Assembly: GCA_902579395.1 (NCBI GenBank)
Contig: CACHGK010000005.1
Span: 1 to 64,000, forward strand
DNA from: an uncultured Alphaproteobacteria bacterium
GTDB taxonomy: Bacteria; Pseudomonadota; Alphaproteobacteria; Methylaequorales; Methylaequoraceae
Direction: 5' to 3'
DNA: 64,000 nucleotides
Positions 17,350 to 26,517 of this stretch are shown here, piece after piece (position 1 is the first letter of the stretch; each line of letters opens with the position of its first letter). Both the position numbers and the translations under genes were made by a program. A model generated the notes under the pieces. It did no database searches. It was not told the origin of the DNA and saw nothing but the letters and a program-made list of their open reading frames with translations.

Positions 17350-19280
17350 TAGCTAATTTTTTTTTTAACTTTCCACAAAATAAATATTAAGAAAATAATT
17401 AAAAGGTAAATACCTGAATTATCTTTATCATTTTTTTTGTTTATCATTGAATTATTCTTATCATCTTTCAAGTTTTTAGCTTTTACAGGGTCAAACCACC
17501 AGAAATCAAAACCAAGATCATATTTTGGTGAAATTTTTGGTCTTGAAATTTTATTCCAATATGCCACTCTATAATGTCCGATGTGAAATTGAGGGATCAG
17601 GTAATAATTAAATAATAAAATTCTATCTAAAACTTTAGTATAAGTTACTAATTCTTGTCTAGATTTTGCACTAATAAGTTTGTCTATAATTTCATCTAAA
17701 ACTGGATTCTTTACTCCCATATAATTTGGACTCCCTTGTTGATCTGCAGTAGACGAACTCCAATAATTCTTTTGTTCGTTACCCGGAGAAATTATGGATC
17801 CGTAATTAATAACTATCATGTCGTAATCAAAATCTTCAAGCCGTCTAATATATTGTGAATCGTCTTGCACTGTTCTAATTGACACTTCGATTCCTAGCTT
17901 TTTCAAGTTTCTTTTCATAGGCAAAACTATTCTTTCAAAAAGAGGAGACCTGAGAAGAATCTCAAATTTAAAAATTTCTCCTGTTTTTTCATTGGTTAGT
18001 TTATCATTTTTTATTATCCATCCCTCTTTCTTTAAAAGTCTTCTTGCGTTTCTTAAATTTTTTCTTAAACCATTTTCTTCATTAGTATTTGGAGGTGAGA
18101 AGATTGTGTTAAACACTTCATCTGGTATCTCACCTCTATATTGTTCAAGGATAGCTAATTCATCTTTACTTGGTAAACTCTGAGATGAAAGTTCAGAATT
18201 ATCAAAGAAACTTTTTGTTCGCGTATAAGCATTGTAAAATAAATTTCTATTTGACCATTCAAAATCAAATGAGTAAGAAAGCGCTTTCCTTACATTTTTA
18301 TTTTGAAATATAGATCTCCTCAAATTGAATGCAAAACCCTGCATACCGCTAGGTCTGAAATATTTGATTTCTTCAACTTTTACTTTTCCGGATTTCACAG
18401 CTCCAAATTCGTAGGCTGTTGCCCAATTTTTTGAAGAGTTTTCTTGTTTAAAATCATAGGCTCCAGATTTAAACGCTTCGAGGGCCACAGTCTCGTCTCT
18501 GTAAAAATCAGTGTGAATTTTATCAAAATTATAACGCCCTATATTCACGTTAATATTTTCCCCCCAATAGTTTGGATTTTTTTTTAAAGTTATACTTCTA
18601 CCAGCTTTTACATCTGATACCAAATATGGCCCACTACCAAGAGGTGGCGTAAGTGTTGTTTTATCGAATTCTTTGCCTTCCCAATATTTTTTTGAAAAAA
18701 TTGGTAATTGATAACCAATAATGAGTGGCAGTTCCGGATTAGGTTCTCCTTTGAAAAAAAACTTTACTTCGTTTTTATTTATTTTAACAACCTTATCAAC
18801 TTGGCCGTAGTATGTTTTATATATTGGATGTCCCTTTGAAATAAGTATATTAAAGGAAAAGATTACATCCTCGGGTAGAACTTTCGATCCATCAGAAAAT
18901 TTTGCTTCCTTTCTTAATTTAAAAGAAACCCATGATCTGTCTTTGGGGACCTTAACACCCTCGGCTAAAAGACCATATTGACTAAATGGCTCGTCAAATG
19001 ACGATTTCATCAATGTTTCAAAAAGATATACAGTCTGCCAAGCTGCTACTCCTTTAAGTATATATGGATTTAAATTATCAAAAGTACCGATCGAAGAAAG
19101 TTTTATTTCTCCACCTTTAATTGATTTACTGTCTGCATATTCAAATTTTTTAAAGTTTTTTTTGTATTTTAAATCTCCGTGCATTGCTATTCCATGCCTG
19201 TATTCAAGAGAGTAAGATTCGTTGAAATAAAAAGAAATTAGAACTAAGGTAATTTTAATTAAATAGTTAAAATACGACAT
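17349..19280 (-). CDS. yejA: YejA-type oligopeptide-binding protein with a C-terminal membrane anchor
   Basis: Family 5 extracellular solute-binding protein for oligopeptides. The signal peptide covers about 1-24, and the family 5 core shows [28 protein letters not shown] and [17 protein letters not shown]. At 643 residues it exceeds E. coli YejA (604). The extra length includes a charged linker rich in Lys, Asp and Asn, then a hydrophobic helix ([13 protein letters not shown], about 623-637) and a KVKKK tail. That tail would anchor it to the inner membrane, which is unusual for this family in a Gram-negative. First gene of yejABEF. Confidence 0.92.
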   Translation of the reverse strand: MSYFNYLIKITLVLISFYFNESYSLEYRHGIAMHGDLKYKKNFKKFEYADSKSIKGGEIKLSSIGTFDNLNPYILKGVAAWQTVYLFETLMKSSFDEPFSQYGLLAEGVKVPKDRSWVSFKLRKEAKFSDGSKVLPEDVIFSFNILISKGHPIYKTYYGQVDKVVKINKNEVKFFFKGEPNPELPLIIGYQLPIFSKKYWEGKEFDKTTLTPPLGSGPYLVSDVKAGRSITLKKNPNYWGENINVNIGRYNFDKIHTDFYRDETVALEAFKSGAYDFKQENSSKNWATAYEFGAVKSGKVKVEEIKYFRPSGMQGFAFNLRRSIFQNKNVRKALSYSFDFEWSNRNLFYNAYTRTKSFFDNSELSSQSLPSKDELAILEQYRGEIPDEVFNTIFSPPNTNEENGLRKNLRNARRLLKKEGWIIKNDKLTNEKTGEIFKFEILLRSPLFERIVLPMKRNLKKLGIEVSIRTVQDDSQYIRRLEDFDYDMIVINYGSIISPGNEQKNYWSSSTADQQGSPNYMGVKNPVLDEIIDKLISAKSRQELVTYTKVLDRILLFNYYLIPQFHIGHYRVAYWNKISRPKISPKYDLGFDFWWFDPVKAKNLKDDKNNSMINKKNDKDNSGIYLLIIFLIFILWKVKKKIS

Positions 19281-19281
19281 T

Positions 19282-20061
19282 TTATAGATTTAAAAGCTCA
19301 ATTGTTCTTTTATGGTGATTCTTATCTAATGATGCAACAATTTTCCCATCTGAATTTAAATTAAGATCCCGACCTGTCCAATCAGTAATAACACCACCTT
19401 GCTCTTCAATAAGAGAAACCTGCGCCAGATAATCCCATGGTTTTAAACTTGCTTCAATTATTAAATCAATTTTACCTGATAATAGTAATCCATACGAATA
19501 ACAATCAGCACCAAAGACTGGAAATCTTATTTTTTTATAAATATTTCTTATTAACTTTTCGTCATTGCCTTTAAACATTAATAAAGATGTTGAAGAAATA
19601 ATAAGTTCATTAAAATCTTTCTTAAATTTTTGATTTTTACACTTTTTATTATTAAGCATTACCCCTATTTCTTTTCCTCCATGCCATCTTTCATCTAAGA
19701 TTGGAATATCTACAATCCCAATTATCGGTTTTTGATTTTTGAGGCAACTTATCAAAGTTCCAAATAATGGCTTTCCAGAAATAAAATTATGCGTTCCATC
19801 AAGTGGATCAATTATCCAAGTGTATTCACTGACATTCTTATTATCACCAAATTCTTCCCCAATAACACCATGATTAGGAAATTTTTTTTCTACTTTTTCT
19901 CTAAATATTAATTCAATTTCTTTATCAATATTTGTCACGTATGAGCCATCTGGTTTTTTTTCAACATCAAAAGAGTTCTGGAATTTTTTCTTCAAAATTT
20001 CCTTACTTATATCTGCAAATGAGTTAGCAAATTCTAACAAATCAAAATTTTTTATCAGCAT
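19282..20061 (-). CDS. hisN: Inositol-monophosphatase family phosphatase, probably histidinol-phosphatase HisN
   Basis: Mg-dependent phosphatase of 259 residues. Motifs GEEFGD (metal Glu), DPLDGTHNFISGKP (metal Asp pair) and LKPWDYLAQVSLIEEQGG are complete. The PLDGTHNFISG..LFGTLI pattern resembles HisN-type histidinol-phosphatases of alphaproteobacteria more than SuhB or CysQ. No other his genes lie here, so the substrate is inferred from family resemblance. Start ATG at 20061 directly abuts the cytochrome gene stop. Confidence 0.78.
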   Translation of the reverse strand: MLIKNFDLLEFANSFADISKEILKKKFQNSFDVEKKPDGSYVTNIDKEIELIFREKVEKKFPNHGVIGEEFGDNKNVSEYTWIIDPLDGTHNFISGKPLFGTLISCLKNQKPIIGIVDIPILDERWHGGKEIGVMLNNKKCKNQKFKKDFNELIISSTSLLMFKGNDEKLIRNIYKKIRFPVFGADCYSYGLLLSGKIDLIIEASLKPWDYLAQVSLIEEQGGVITDWTGRDLNLNSDGKIVASLDKNHHKRTIELLNL

Positions 20062-20583
20062 TTATCTTAAAGACTCTAAATAAGATATTAAGTTTGCCCT
20101 GTCGCTTGCTTTTGAGAGTCCTTTATAAATCATTTTGGTCCCTTTGATGTACTCTTTGGGGTTTTCAAGAAACATGAAGAGTTCATTTCTTGTCCAATTC
20201 TTGTCATAATCTTTTAGAGCTTCAGAATATTTATAATCAGCAATTACTGCTGATTTTCTTCCTACCACGCCCCACAACGGTGGTCCAACCTTTATATTTA
20301 GATTATTACTAAAATCATGACATGCAGAACACTGTCGTGAAATTTTTATACCTTTTTCAACGTTAGCAACTTTAAAAATAGACTCAAGGTCTATTTTAGT
20401 TTCAACTTTTTCTTCGGATAAGTCCTTTAATTTATCTATTTCATTAGTTTCACTATCAATTACTACATAACCCTTATTAGTGATTTTTTCTTCGTAAAAA
20501 AAAATCTCGTCAAATACTGTAAATGATTGAAACAGTATAAGAATAGAAATTACAGATAAAAAATATTTATTCATTATAATCAA
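20062..20583 (-). CDS. Membrane-anchored c-type cytochrome (CycM-like)
   Basis: A 173-residue cytochrome c held by an uncleaved N-terminal helix (about 5-25) and a flexible acidic linker. Heme motif CSACH is at residues 85-89; GPPLWGVVGR and the axial-Met region GTKMIYKG follow, matching class I cytochrome c550/c2. Similar anchored cytochromes sit beside kdsB and pheA in many alphaproteobacteria and can carry electrons to terminal oxidases. It could also take electrons from the methanol oxidation chain, which is speculation. Divergent from kdsB. Confidence 0.88.
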   Translation of the reverse strand: MIIMNKYFLSVISILILFQSFTVFDEIFFYEEKITNKGYVVIDSETNEIDKLKDLSEEKVETKIDLESIFKVANVEKGIKISRQCSACHDFSNNLNIKVGPPLWGVVGRKSAVIADYKYSEALKDYDKNWTRNELFMFLENPKEYIKGTKMIYKGLSKASDRANLISYLESLR

Positions 20584-20633
20584 TCAATAATGTTATTATT
20601 ATATATAAATAAATGTAAATAGGGATAAACAAA

Positions 20634-21368
20634 ATTAAAAAAAAATCAAAGGTAATAATTATAATTCCTGCAAGATTGAAATCTCAGAGATTAGCAAAAA
20701 AACTTCTTAAAAATATTTCTGGACTTCCAATGATAGTAAGAGTTGCCAAAAATGCAGAAGATTTAAAAATTGGTAAAGTTGTTGTTGGCACCGATAGTTT
20801 AGAGATATTCAATGTATGTAGAAATGAAAGTATAAAAACAATAATCACCAAGAGAAATCATAAAAGTGGAAGTGATAGGGTCCAGGAGGTTTATGAAACA
20901 ATGAATGAGAAATTCGACTTGATTGTTAATTTACAAGGAGATCTGCCTGTGTTTAAAAGTGATTTATTAGAAAAAACAATTTCACTTTTTTCTGACTCAT
21001 CAGTTGATATTGGCTCAGCAGTATGCGAACTCAGTGATGAAGAAATGATTGATAAAAATATTGTTAAAGCCAAGGCGAATTTAAATAAGGATGGAATTGG
21101 TGTGGCTGAAGATTTTAGAAGACAAATCAAAATTAGAAAAAATTTTTATCATCATATAGGTATCTATATTTATAAGCCGGAGGTTTTAGAAAAATTTGTT
21201 AATCTAAAGCAGACAAAAAGTGAGAAGCAAAGAATGCTGGAGCAAATGAGAGCTCTTGATAATAATCTAAAAATAAAGTTGGTAAAAATTCCCTATAATC
21301 CACCAAGTGTTGATACTTATGAAGATTTACGCAAAATTAGATTGATTTTTAAAAATAATAATCTTTAA
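20634..21368 (+). CDS. kdsB: 3-deoxy-manno-octulosonate cytidylyltransferase
   Basis: Makes CMP-Kdo for lipopolysaccharide synthesis. The nucleotide-binding start IIIIPARLKSQRLAKKLL lies at the N-terminus, and NLQGDLP and HIGIYIYKPEVL follow. The first TTG in frame (20676) would cut off the essential IPAR strand. No ATG, GTG or TTG exists between the in-frame stop at 20616 and 20676. ATT at 20634, with AGGG nine bases upstream, gives 244 residues (248 in E. coli) and is the likely start. ATA at 20625 is a weaker alternative. Confidence 0.9.
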   Translation: MKKKSKVIIIIPARLKSQRLAKKLLKNISGLPMIVRVAKNAEDLKIGKVVVGTDSLEIFNVCRNESIKTIITKRNHKSGSDRVQEVYETMNEKFDLIVNLQGDLPVFKSDLLEKTISLFSDSSVDIGSAVCELSDEEMIDKNIVKAKANLNKDGIGVAEDFRRQIKIRKNFYHHIGIYIYKPEVLEKFVNLKQTKSEKQRMLEQMRALDNNLKIKLVKIPYNPPSVDTYEDLRKIRLIFKNNNL

Positions 21369-21377
21369 TCATTTTTA

Positions 21378-22211
21378 ATGTCAAAAAAAATTGTTTCATT
21401 TCAAGGTCTTGATGGGGCGTATTCTGACTTGGTTTGCAAAAAATTCTATAGTGATTTTAATACTCTTCCCTGTAATACATTTCAAAAAACACTTGATGCA
21501 GTCGCAAATGGAGCTGCAGACTTAGCATTAATTCCCGTTGAGAATAATATAGCAGGACGTGTTGCTGATATGCATTTTTTATTAGAAAAAATAGAATTAA
21601 AAATTGTTGCAGAACATTATCACAAGATTGAACACCACTTGATGGCAAAAAAAAATTGCAATTTAAAAGATATTAGCAAAGTTTACAGTCATACACACGC
21701 AATAACCCAGTGTAAAAAAAATATTGTAAAGTTTAAACTAAACCCAATAAATTACATGGATACAGCTGGCGCTGCCAAATTTGTTAAAGAAAATAAAGAA
21801 AAAGGAATTTCAGCAATTGCTTCTCAACTAGCATCAAAAATTTACGGACTAAAAATCTTGATTAAAAATTTTGAGGATAAGAGTGATAACATAACTAGAT
21901 TTCTTGTTTTTGCTAAAAATAGTCGTCATTTAAATGTAAAAAAGAAAATAATCACATCAATTGTTTTTAATACAAAAAATACACCAGCAGCCTTGTATAA
22001 CGCTCTTGGTGGATTTGCTAAAAATGGAATTAATCTAACTAGACTGGAAAGTTTTTTTGTAAATAAAGATTTTAAACAATTTTCTTTTATTATTGATGTT
22101 GAGTCACATCCAAATAACGAATTCTTTAAAAATGCTTTGACAATTTTGAAGCAATTTTCAACAAAAGTAAGAATTCTTGGTTTTTATGAAGCCTCACCAT
22201 TTAGAAAATAA
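21378..22211 (+). CDS. pheA: Prephenate dehydratase
   Basis: Converts prephenate to phenylpyruvate for phenylalanine synthesis. The 277-residue protein has the PDT domain (FQGLDGAYSD at the start, IPVENNIAGRV, the catalytic-site TRF within DNITRFLVF) and a C-terminal ACT domain (LYNALGGFAKNGINLTRLES) for feedback inhibition. There is no fused chorismate mutase, as in alphaproteobacteria. Nine bases after kdsB, so probably co-transcribed. Confidence 0.95.
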   Translation: MSKKIVSFQGLDGAYSDLVCKKFYSDFNTLPCNTFQKTLDAVANGAADLALIPVENNIAGRVADMHFLLEKIELKIVAEHYHKIEHHLMAKKNCNLKDISKVYSHTHAITQCKKNIVKFKLNPINYMDTAGAAKFVKENKEKGISAIASQLASKIYGLKILIKNFEDKSDNITRFLVFAKNSRHLNVKKKIITSIVFNTKNTPAALYNALGGFAKNGINLTRLESFFVNKDFKQFSFIIDVESHPNNEFFKNALTILKQFSTKVRILGFYEASPFRK

Positions 22212-22253
22212 TATTGTATTTTTAAATCTATTCTATAAATGATAAATTGTATA

Positions 22254-22345
22254 GGGAGTTGAATTTAGGCAATAGTTTCGCCAATCCGGTCAGAACTGAA
22301 AAGAAGCAGCCGTAACGTTTCCTATTGGGTTAGATTTCAACTCCT
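22254..22345 (+). ncRNA. ffs: Signal recognition particle RNA (4.5S type)
   Basis: The long outer helix GGAGTTGAA (22255-22263) pairs exactly with TTCAACTCC (22336-22344). The interior contains the SRP hallmark: GGTCAG, a tetraloop region, then GAAGCAGCC. This is the SRP54-binding hairpin with its asymmetric loop. About 92 bases long, without an Alu domain, like other proteobacterial small SRP RNAs. Placement just before dnaX is a common arrangement. Exact ends are estimated from the helix. Confidence 0.9.
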
Positions 22346-22355
22346 ACTATTCTAA

Positions 22356-24050
22356 ATGACTGAAACAAAAAATTATATAGTACTGGCTAGAAAATATAGG
22401 CCTAAAAAGCTCTCTGAAATTATAGGTCAAGAGGAAACATGTAAGATAATTGAAGGATCAGTTAAACTAGGTAGACTTGCACATGCATTTTTATTTTCTG
22501 GAACTAGAGGAGTTGGAAAAACCACTTTGGCAAGAATACTGTCTAAAATTGTAAATTGTTCAAACCTTAATCAAGAAACAACTGAGGCTTGTGGAAATTG
22601 TGAAAATTGTAAGTCAATAGACTCAGATAGTAATATGGATGTGATTGAAATTGATGCTGCAAGTAGGACTGGTGTTTCAGACGTGAGAGAAATAATTGAT
22701 AACGTAAATTACAAACCAGTATCAGCCAAAAAAAAAATTTTTATTATTGATGAAGTTCACATGCTTTCAAAAGCAGCATTCAATGCACTTTTGAAAACAT
22801 TGGAAGAGCCTCCTCTTGATGTAATCTTTATATTTGCAACTACTGAGACTGAAAAACTTCCTTTGACTATATTATCAAGATGTCAAAAATTTCAATTGAA
22901 AAGAATCAGCACTGATAAGATCTCGGACTTTCTTATCAAAGTTTCCAAAAAAGAAAATTTTCAAATTAGCAAAGAAGGTTGTGACCTAATATCTCAATCA
23001 TCAGAGGGATCCGTGAGAGACGCACTTTCAATTCTTGAGAATGTTTTGACTCGAGGAAATCCTGTAAAGATGGATGTTATTAGAGGAGTTTTGGGTTTAT
23101 CTGATAATAATTTAGTTCTTAAATTATTTGAATCACTATGCAGTGGAGACGTAAAAAATTCATTAGATTTTTTTGAGGATTTATATAATAAAGGAGTGTC
23201 AATTCAAATGTTAGGCCAGTCATTGTTAAAGCTTGTATATCACTCAGTAAGGTTAAAAGTTAAGGTTGATGAGGAGAGCGCTGTAATTGACTTAAAAACT
23301 TTATCTTTCTTGAAAGAAATTTCAGATAAATTTGAAATGGATTTTTTAATAAGATTTTGGGAATTAATGCAAAAATATATAAATGAAATTAATAATTATT
23401 TTGATGAAAAGCAGTGTTTTGAAATGATAATTATGAGGTTATGCTATGTTTCAATAATCCCGACGCCTTTTGAATTGATCAACAAAGAACATAAAAAAAA
23501 ACTAAAAAATGAAGATACTGAATTAAGAATTACTGAAAGGGACTTAAACAAATCAACATTGAAATCTCAATCAAATAATAAATATCAAAAAAGTGTTACA
23601 AATAATCTAGCACTAAATTCAGACGTCATAAGACATTCTCAGCCAGTTATAAAACAAAGTATTGATCAACTTTTAAAATTTAAATCACTTGTTCAGGAAA
23701 TTGAAAAGAAATCAGAAATGTTAATTTCTTATCATCTAAAAAATTCATTTAGATTAGTTAGGTTAGAAAAAAATGAAAATATAACAGAAATTGAATTACA
23801 GAATATTTCAGATAATTCAGATGCCAAAAAAATATTGTGGAAGGCCTCTAGTCTTTTAAACAAAATAACCAATGATAGATGGATGATCTCATTATCAACA
23901 AAAAAGGGGCTAAAAACATTAGTGGAATTTGAGTCAGAAATTGAGAAAGAAAAAATAGAAAAAATAAAAAAAAATACTTTTGTTAAAAAAATTCTTGAAA
24001 TCATTCCCTTATCTGAAGTAGTTTCAGTAAAAGAGATTGATAAGTCTTAA
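22356..24050 (+). CDS. dnaX: DNA polymerase III subunit gamma/tau
   Basis: Clamp-loader ATPase, 564 residues. Walker A GTRGVGKTT (about 48-56), zinc-binding cysteines ACGNCENCKS (about 77-86), Walker B with DEVHML and sensor ATTETEKLP are all present. The C-terminal third is a poorly conserved, Lys/Asn/Ser-rich tau region. The slim interdomain region shows no clear slippery-site plus stem-loop for a shorter gamma form. First gene of dnaX-ybaB-recR. Confidence 0.96.
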   Translation: MTETKNYIVLARKYRPKKLSEIIGQEETCKIIEGSVKLGRLAHAFLFSGTRGVGKTTLARILSKIVNCSNLNQETTEACGNCENCKSIDSDSNMDVIEIDAASRTGVSDVREIIDNVNYKPVSAKKKIFIIDEVHMLSKAAFNALLKTLEEPPLDVIFIFATTETEKLPLTILSRCQKFQLKRISTDKISDFLIKVSKKENFQISKEGCDLISQSSEGSVRDALSILENVLTRGNPVKMDVIRGVLGLSDNNLVLKLFESLCSGDVKNSLDFFEDLYNKGVSIQMLGQSLLKLVYHSVRLKVKVDEESAVIDLKTLSFLKEISDKFEMDFLIRFWELMQKYINEINNYFDEKQCFEMIIMRLCYVSIIPTPFELINKEHKKKLKNEDTELRITERDLNKSTLKSQSNNKYQKSVTNNLALNSDVIRHSQPVIKQSIDQLLKFKSLVQEIEKKSEMLISYHLKNSFRLVRLEKNENITEIELQNISDNSDAKKILWKASSLLNKITNDRWMISLSTKKGLKTLVEFESEIEKEKIEKIKKNTFVKKILEIIPLSEVVSVKEIDKS

Positions 24051-24071
24051 ATTTTTTAAAAAGGAAAGAAA

Positions 24072-24395
24072 ATGAATAACATGTCACAAATTATGAAACA
24101 AGCAAAAGCTATGCAAGAGAAAATGACTGAGGTTCAAAAAAAAATTGAGGAAATGGAGGTTGAGGGTAGTTCGGGAGGTGGTGCTGTTAAGGTGATAATG
24201 AATGGAAGACACGAGTTAAAAAAAATAGATATTGATAAGTCAATTATTAATGCAGAGGAATCTGAAGTACTTGAAGATTTAATAGTTGCTGCATTAAATG
24301 ACGTGAATAAAAAAATATCAGAAAACACAAACGAAAAACTTGGTTCAATTTCTGGAGGCATGGGATTGCCGCCTGGCATGAAACTTCCTTTTTGA
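24072..24395 (+). CDS. ybaB: YbaB/EbfC nucleoid-associated protein
   Basis: Small DNA-binding protein of 107 residues, dimeric in known members. The N-terminal helix MKQAKAMQEKMTEVQKKIEE and the glycine-rich core GSSGGGAVKVIMNGRHELKKI, followed by the GGMGLPPG tail, are diagnostic. An AAGGAAAG ribosome site precedes the ATG. It lies in the usual dnaX-ybaB-recR order. Confidence 0.95.
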   Translation: MNNMSQIMKQAKAMQEKMTEVQKKIEEMEVEGSSGGGAVKVIMNGRHELKKIDIDKSIINAEESEVLEDLIVAALNDVNKKISENTNEKLGSISGGMGLPPGMKLPF

Positions 24396-24405
24396 TCTCA
24401 AAAAA

Positions 24406-25005
24406 ATGTCTTCACTTGGCGAGTTAATAGATTTATTTTCAAAACTTCCCAGTTTAGGTCCACGATCTGCAAGAAGAATAGTACTTCATATTCTAAAGCA
24501 TAAAGACATAATCATACCCTCCATTATTTCAACAATGGAGAAATTAAGATCAGAACTGATTCTATGTGAAACATGTGGAAATGTGGATTTAGAGACCCCT
24601 TGTATGATTTGTAAAAATTCAAAAAGAATGAATGGAAAAATTTGCGTGGTTGAAGATATAGGAGACTTGTGGGCTATTGAAAAGAGCAATGCATTTAATG
24701 GAAAATACCATGTTCTTGGTGGTGTTTTGTCAGCAATGGATGGGGTGGGACCAGATGACTTAAATATAAAGTCATTAGTAGATCGTCTAAAAAATGATAA
24801 AATTACAGAATTAATTATAGCAACTAATTCAACAACAGAGGGTCAGATAACTGGACAATATTTAGCTGAACTATGTTTAGGTCATGGAGTTTTAATAACA
24901 AAGTTAGCCCAAGGCATTCCAATTGGAGGAGAATTAGACCTTTTAGATTATAATACAATGTCTACGGCTTTTTCATCAAGATTAGAAATAAAGAAGACTA
25001 TTTAA
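24406..25005 (+). CDS. recR: Recombination mediator RecR
   Basis: Promotes RecA loading at gaps together with RecO and RecF. The 199-residue protein has the N-terminal helix-hairpin-helix (LPSLGPRSARRI), the zinc finger beginning CETCG and ending CMIC, and the Toprim domain (VVEDIGDLWAIE, ATNSTTEGQITGQYL). The last bases overlap the convergent rmuC gene by eight. Confidence 0.96.
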   Translation: MSSLGELIDLFSKLPSLGPRSARRIVLHILKHKDIIIPSIISTMEKLRSELILCETCGNVDLETPCMICKNSKRMNGKICVVEDIGDLWAIEKSNAFNGKYHVLGGVLSAMDGVGPDDLNIKSLVDRLKNDKITELIIATNSTTEGQITGQYLAELCLGHGVLITKLAQGIPIGGELDLLDYNTMSTAFSSRLEIKKTI

Positions 25006-25984
25006 AATTATCAATTTTTATCAATTTATCTTTTTTGTTTGAGATCTTTTTTGTAGTAATTAAAATGTCATTCAGATCAGACTGAGCATTAGTGAAATGG
25101 CTATCCAATTTTTTTACTCGATTCTCAAGTCTTGATAATTCTATATTTAAGTCTTTAAGTTGCTGAAAAATCAAAGCGGAATTGTCTTTGATCTTTTTAT
25201 CTCTTATTAGACTTTCAATCGAATTAAGAACTATCCATAGTGTTGTGGGTGAGATAAGAAAAATTTTACTTTCATAAAATATTTCACTTAAGTCAGGAAA
25301 TAATTTGAATATTTCAATGTAAATTTGTTCACTGGGGATAAAAATCAGTGCTATCTCTGATGTTTCACCAGGAATTATATATTTTTCTTTAACATTGGAT
25401 ATATGATTATTTATATCAGCCCTGAATACTTTTAAATATCTGGATTTTTCGTCCTTTGTTGTTGAGTTCTGAAATTTATCATAACTTTCTTTTGGGAATT
25501 TTGCATCTATGCAAAGTTTATCCAAAGAACTTGACGATTTTATCATACAATCAACTCTTGAATTATTAGATAATGTTTTCTGAAACTCATAATTATCTTT
25601 TGGTAAATAATCTTTAACCAAGTTTTCTAAGAGAATTTCTCCAAATCTTCCTCTTTGGGTTGTGTTGGATAAAAAGTTTTTCAAATCAACAACATTTTCA
25701 GTCAAACTTGAAATATTTTGTTGTGCTCTGTCTATTAATGACATTTTCTCTCGAATCTGACTTAAACTTTTAATATTGTCTATAGATGATTTATCAAACT
25801 TAGAATCTATTTTATCAAAGTTCTTTACTATTAGGTCTGAAATAGAATTTTCTAAAATAGATTGTTTTTCTAAAAGTATTTTAATTCTTTCTTTAGTATT
25901 GTTGTTTGATATAAAAAATTGTAAAAATAAAATTACTATGATTGTTAACAAGACTATGTAAAGAATATTATTTTCAAGAATCAT
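24998..25984 (-). CDS. rmuC: RmuC-family DNA recombination protein
   Basis: Predicted restriction-fold nuclease that limits DNA inversions. An N-terminal membrane helix (about 5-24) is followed by a coiled coil and the RmuC core: RGRFGEILLENLVKDYL, CIDAKFPKESYDKF and a late FLISPTTLWIVL. At 328 residues it is shorter than E. coli RmuC (475), mainly in the coiled coil. It is divergent from def and convergent with recR. Confidence 0.88.
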   Translation of the reverse strand: MILENNILYIVLLTIIVILFLQFFISNNNTKERIKILLEKQSILENSISDLIVKNFDKIDSKFDKSSIDNIKSLSQIREKMSLIDRAQQNISSLTENVVDLKNFLSNTTQRGRFGEILLENLVKDYLPKDNYEFQKTLSNNSRVDCMIKSSSSLDKLCIDAKFPKESYDKFQNSTTKDEKSRYLKVFRADINNHISNVKEKYIIPGETSEIALIFIPSEQIYIEIFKLFPDLSEIFYESKIFLISPTTLWIVLNSIESLIRDKKIKDNSALIFQQLKDLNIELSRLENRVKKLDSHFTNAQSDLNDILITTKKISNKKDKLIKIDNFK

Positions 25985-25995
25985 TGTAAATCTTT

Positions 25996-26517
25996 ATGAG
26001 TATTTTAGAAATATTAACAATTCCAGACAAGAGATTGAAGCAAAAATCATCAGATGTTGAAAATTTTGATAAAGACTTAGCGAAAATGGTCAAAGATATG
26101 TTTGAAACTCTATATGCTTCAGGAAATGGGATTGGCCTAGCAGCCCCGCAGGTTGGGATAAAAAAAAGGATTGTGGTTATTGATTTGAAGGAAGAAGGAA
26201 AATCAAACCCAATGACTTTGATAAACCCAAAAATTATTTTTTACTCTGAGGAAAAGTTTGTTAATGAAGAGGGTTGTCTCTCAATTCCAGGGTTTTATGC
26301 AGATGTTTCAAGATCTAATTCAGTTGAAGTAGAATGGGAGGGTCTGGACAGAAAAAAAAATAAGAAGAAATTGACAGGACTTATGTCTATTTGTATTCAA
26401 CATGAGATTGACCATCTTGATGGAATTTTATTTATAGATTATTTATCAAATTTAAAAAAAAAACGTGCTCTTGAAAAAGTCAAAAAATTCAAAAAAAACG
26501 ATGAAAAAACTACATGA
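25996..26517 (+). CDS. def: Peptide deformylase
   Basis: Removes the formyl group from nascent proteins. All three metal-site motifs are intact: GNGIGLAAPQVG, EGCLSIPG and QHEIDHLDG. 173 residues, normal length, with a lysine-rich tail. Its last 17 bases overlap the start of fmt, so the two functionally linked genes are translationally coupled. Confidence 0.97.
   Translation: MSILEILTIPDKRLKQKSSDVENFDKDLAKMVKDMFETLYASGNGIGLAAPQVGIKKRIVVIDLKEEGKSNPMTLINPKIIFYSEEKFVNEEGCLSIPGFYADVSRSNSVEVEWEGLDRKKNKKKLTGLMSICIQHEIDHLDGILFIDYLSNLKKKRALEKVKKFKKNDEKTT

Noticed and set aside
22356..24050. Programmed frameshift in dnaX making a short gamma form
   Set aside because: A runs are frequent throughout this AT-rich gene, and no run with a following stable stem-loop at the domain border stands out.
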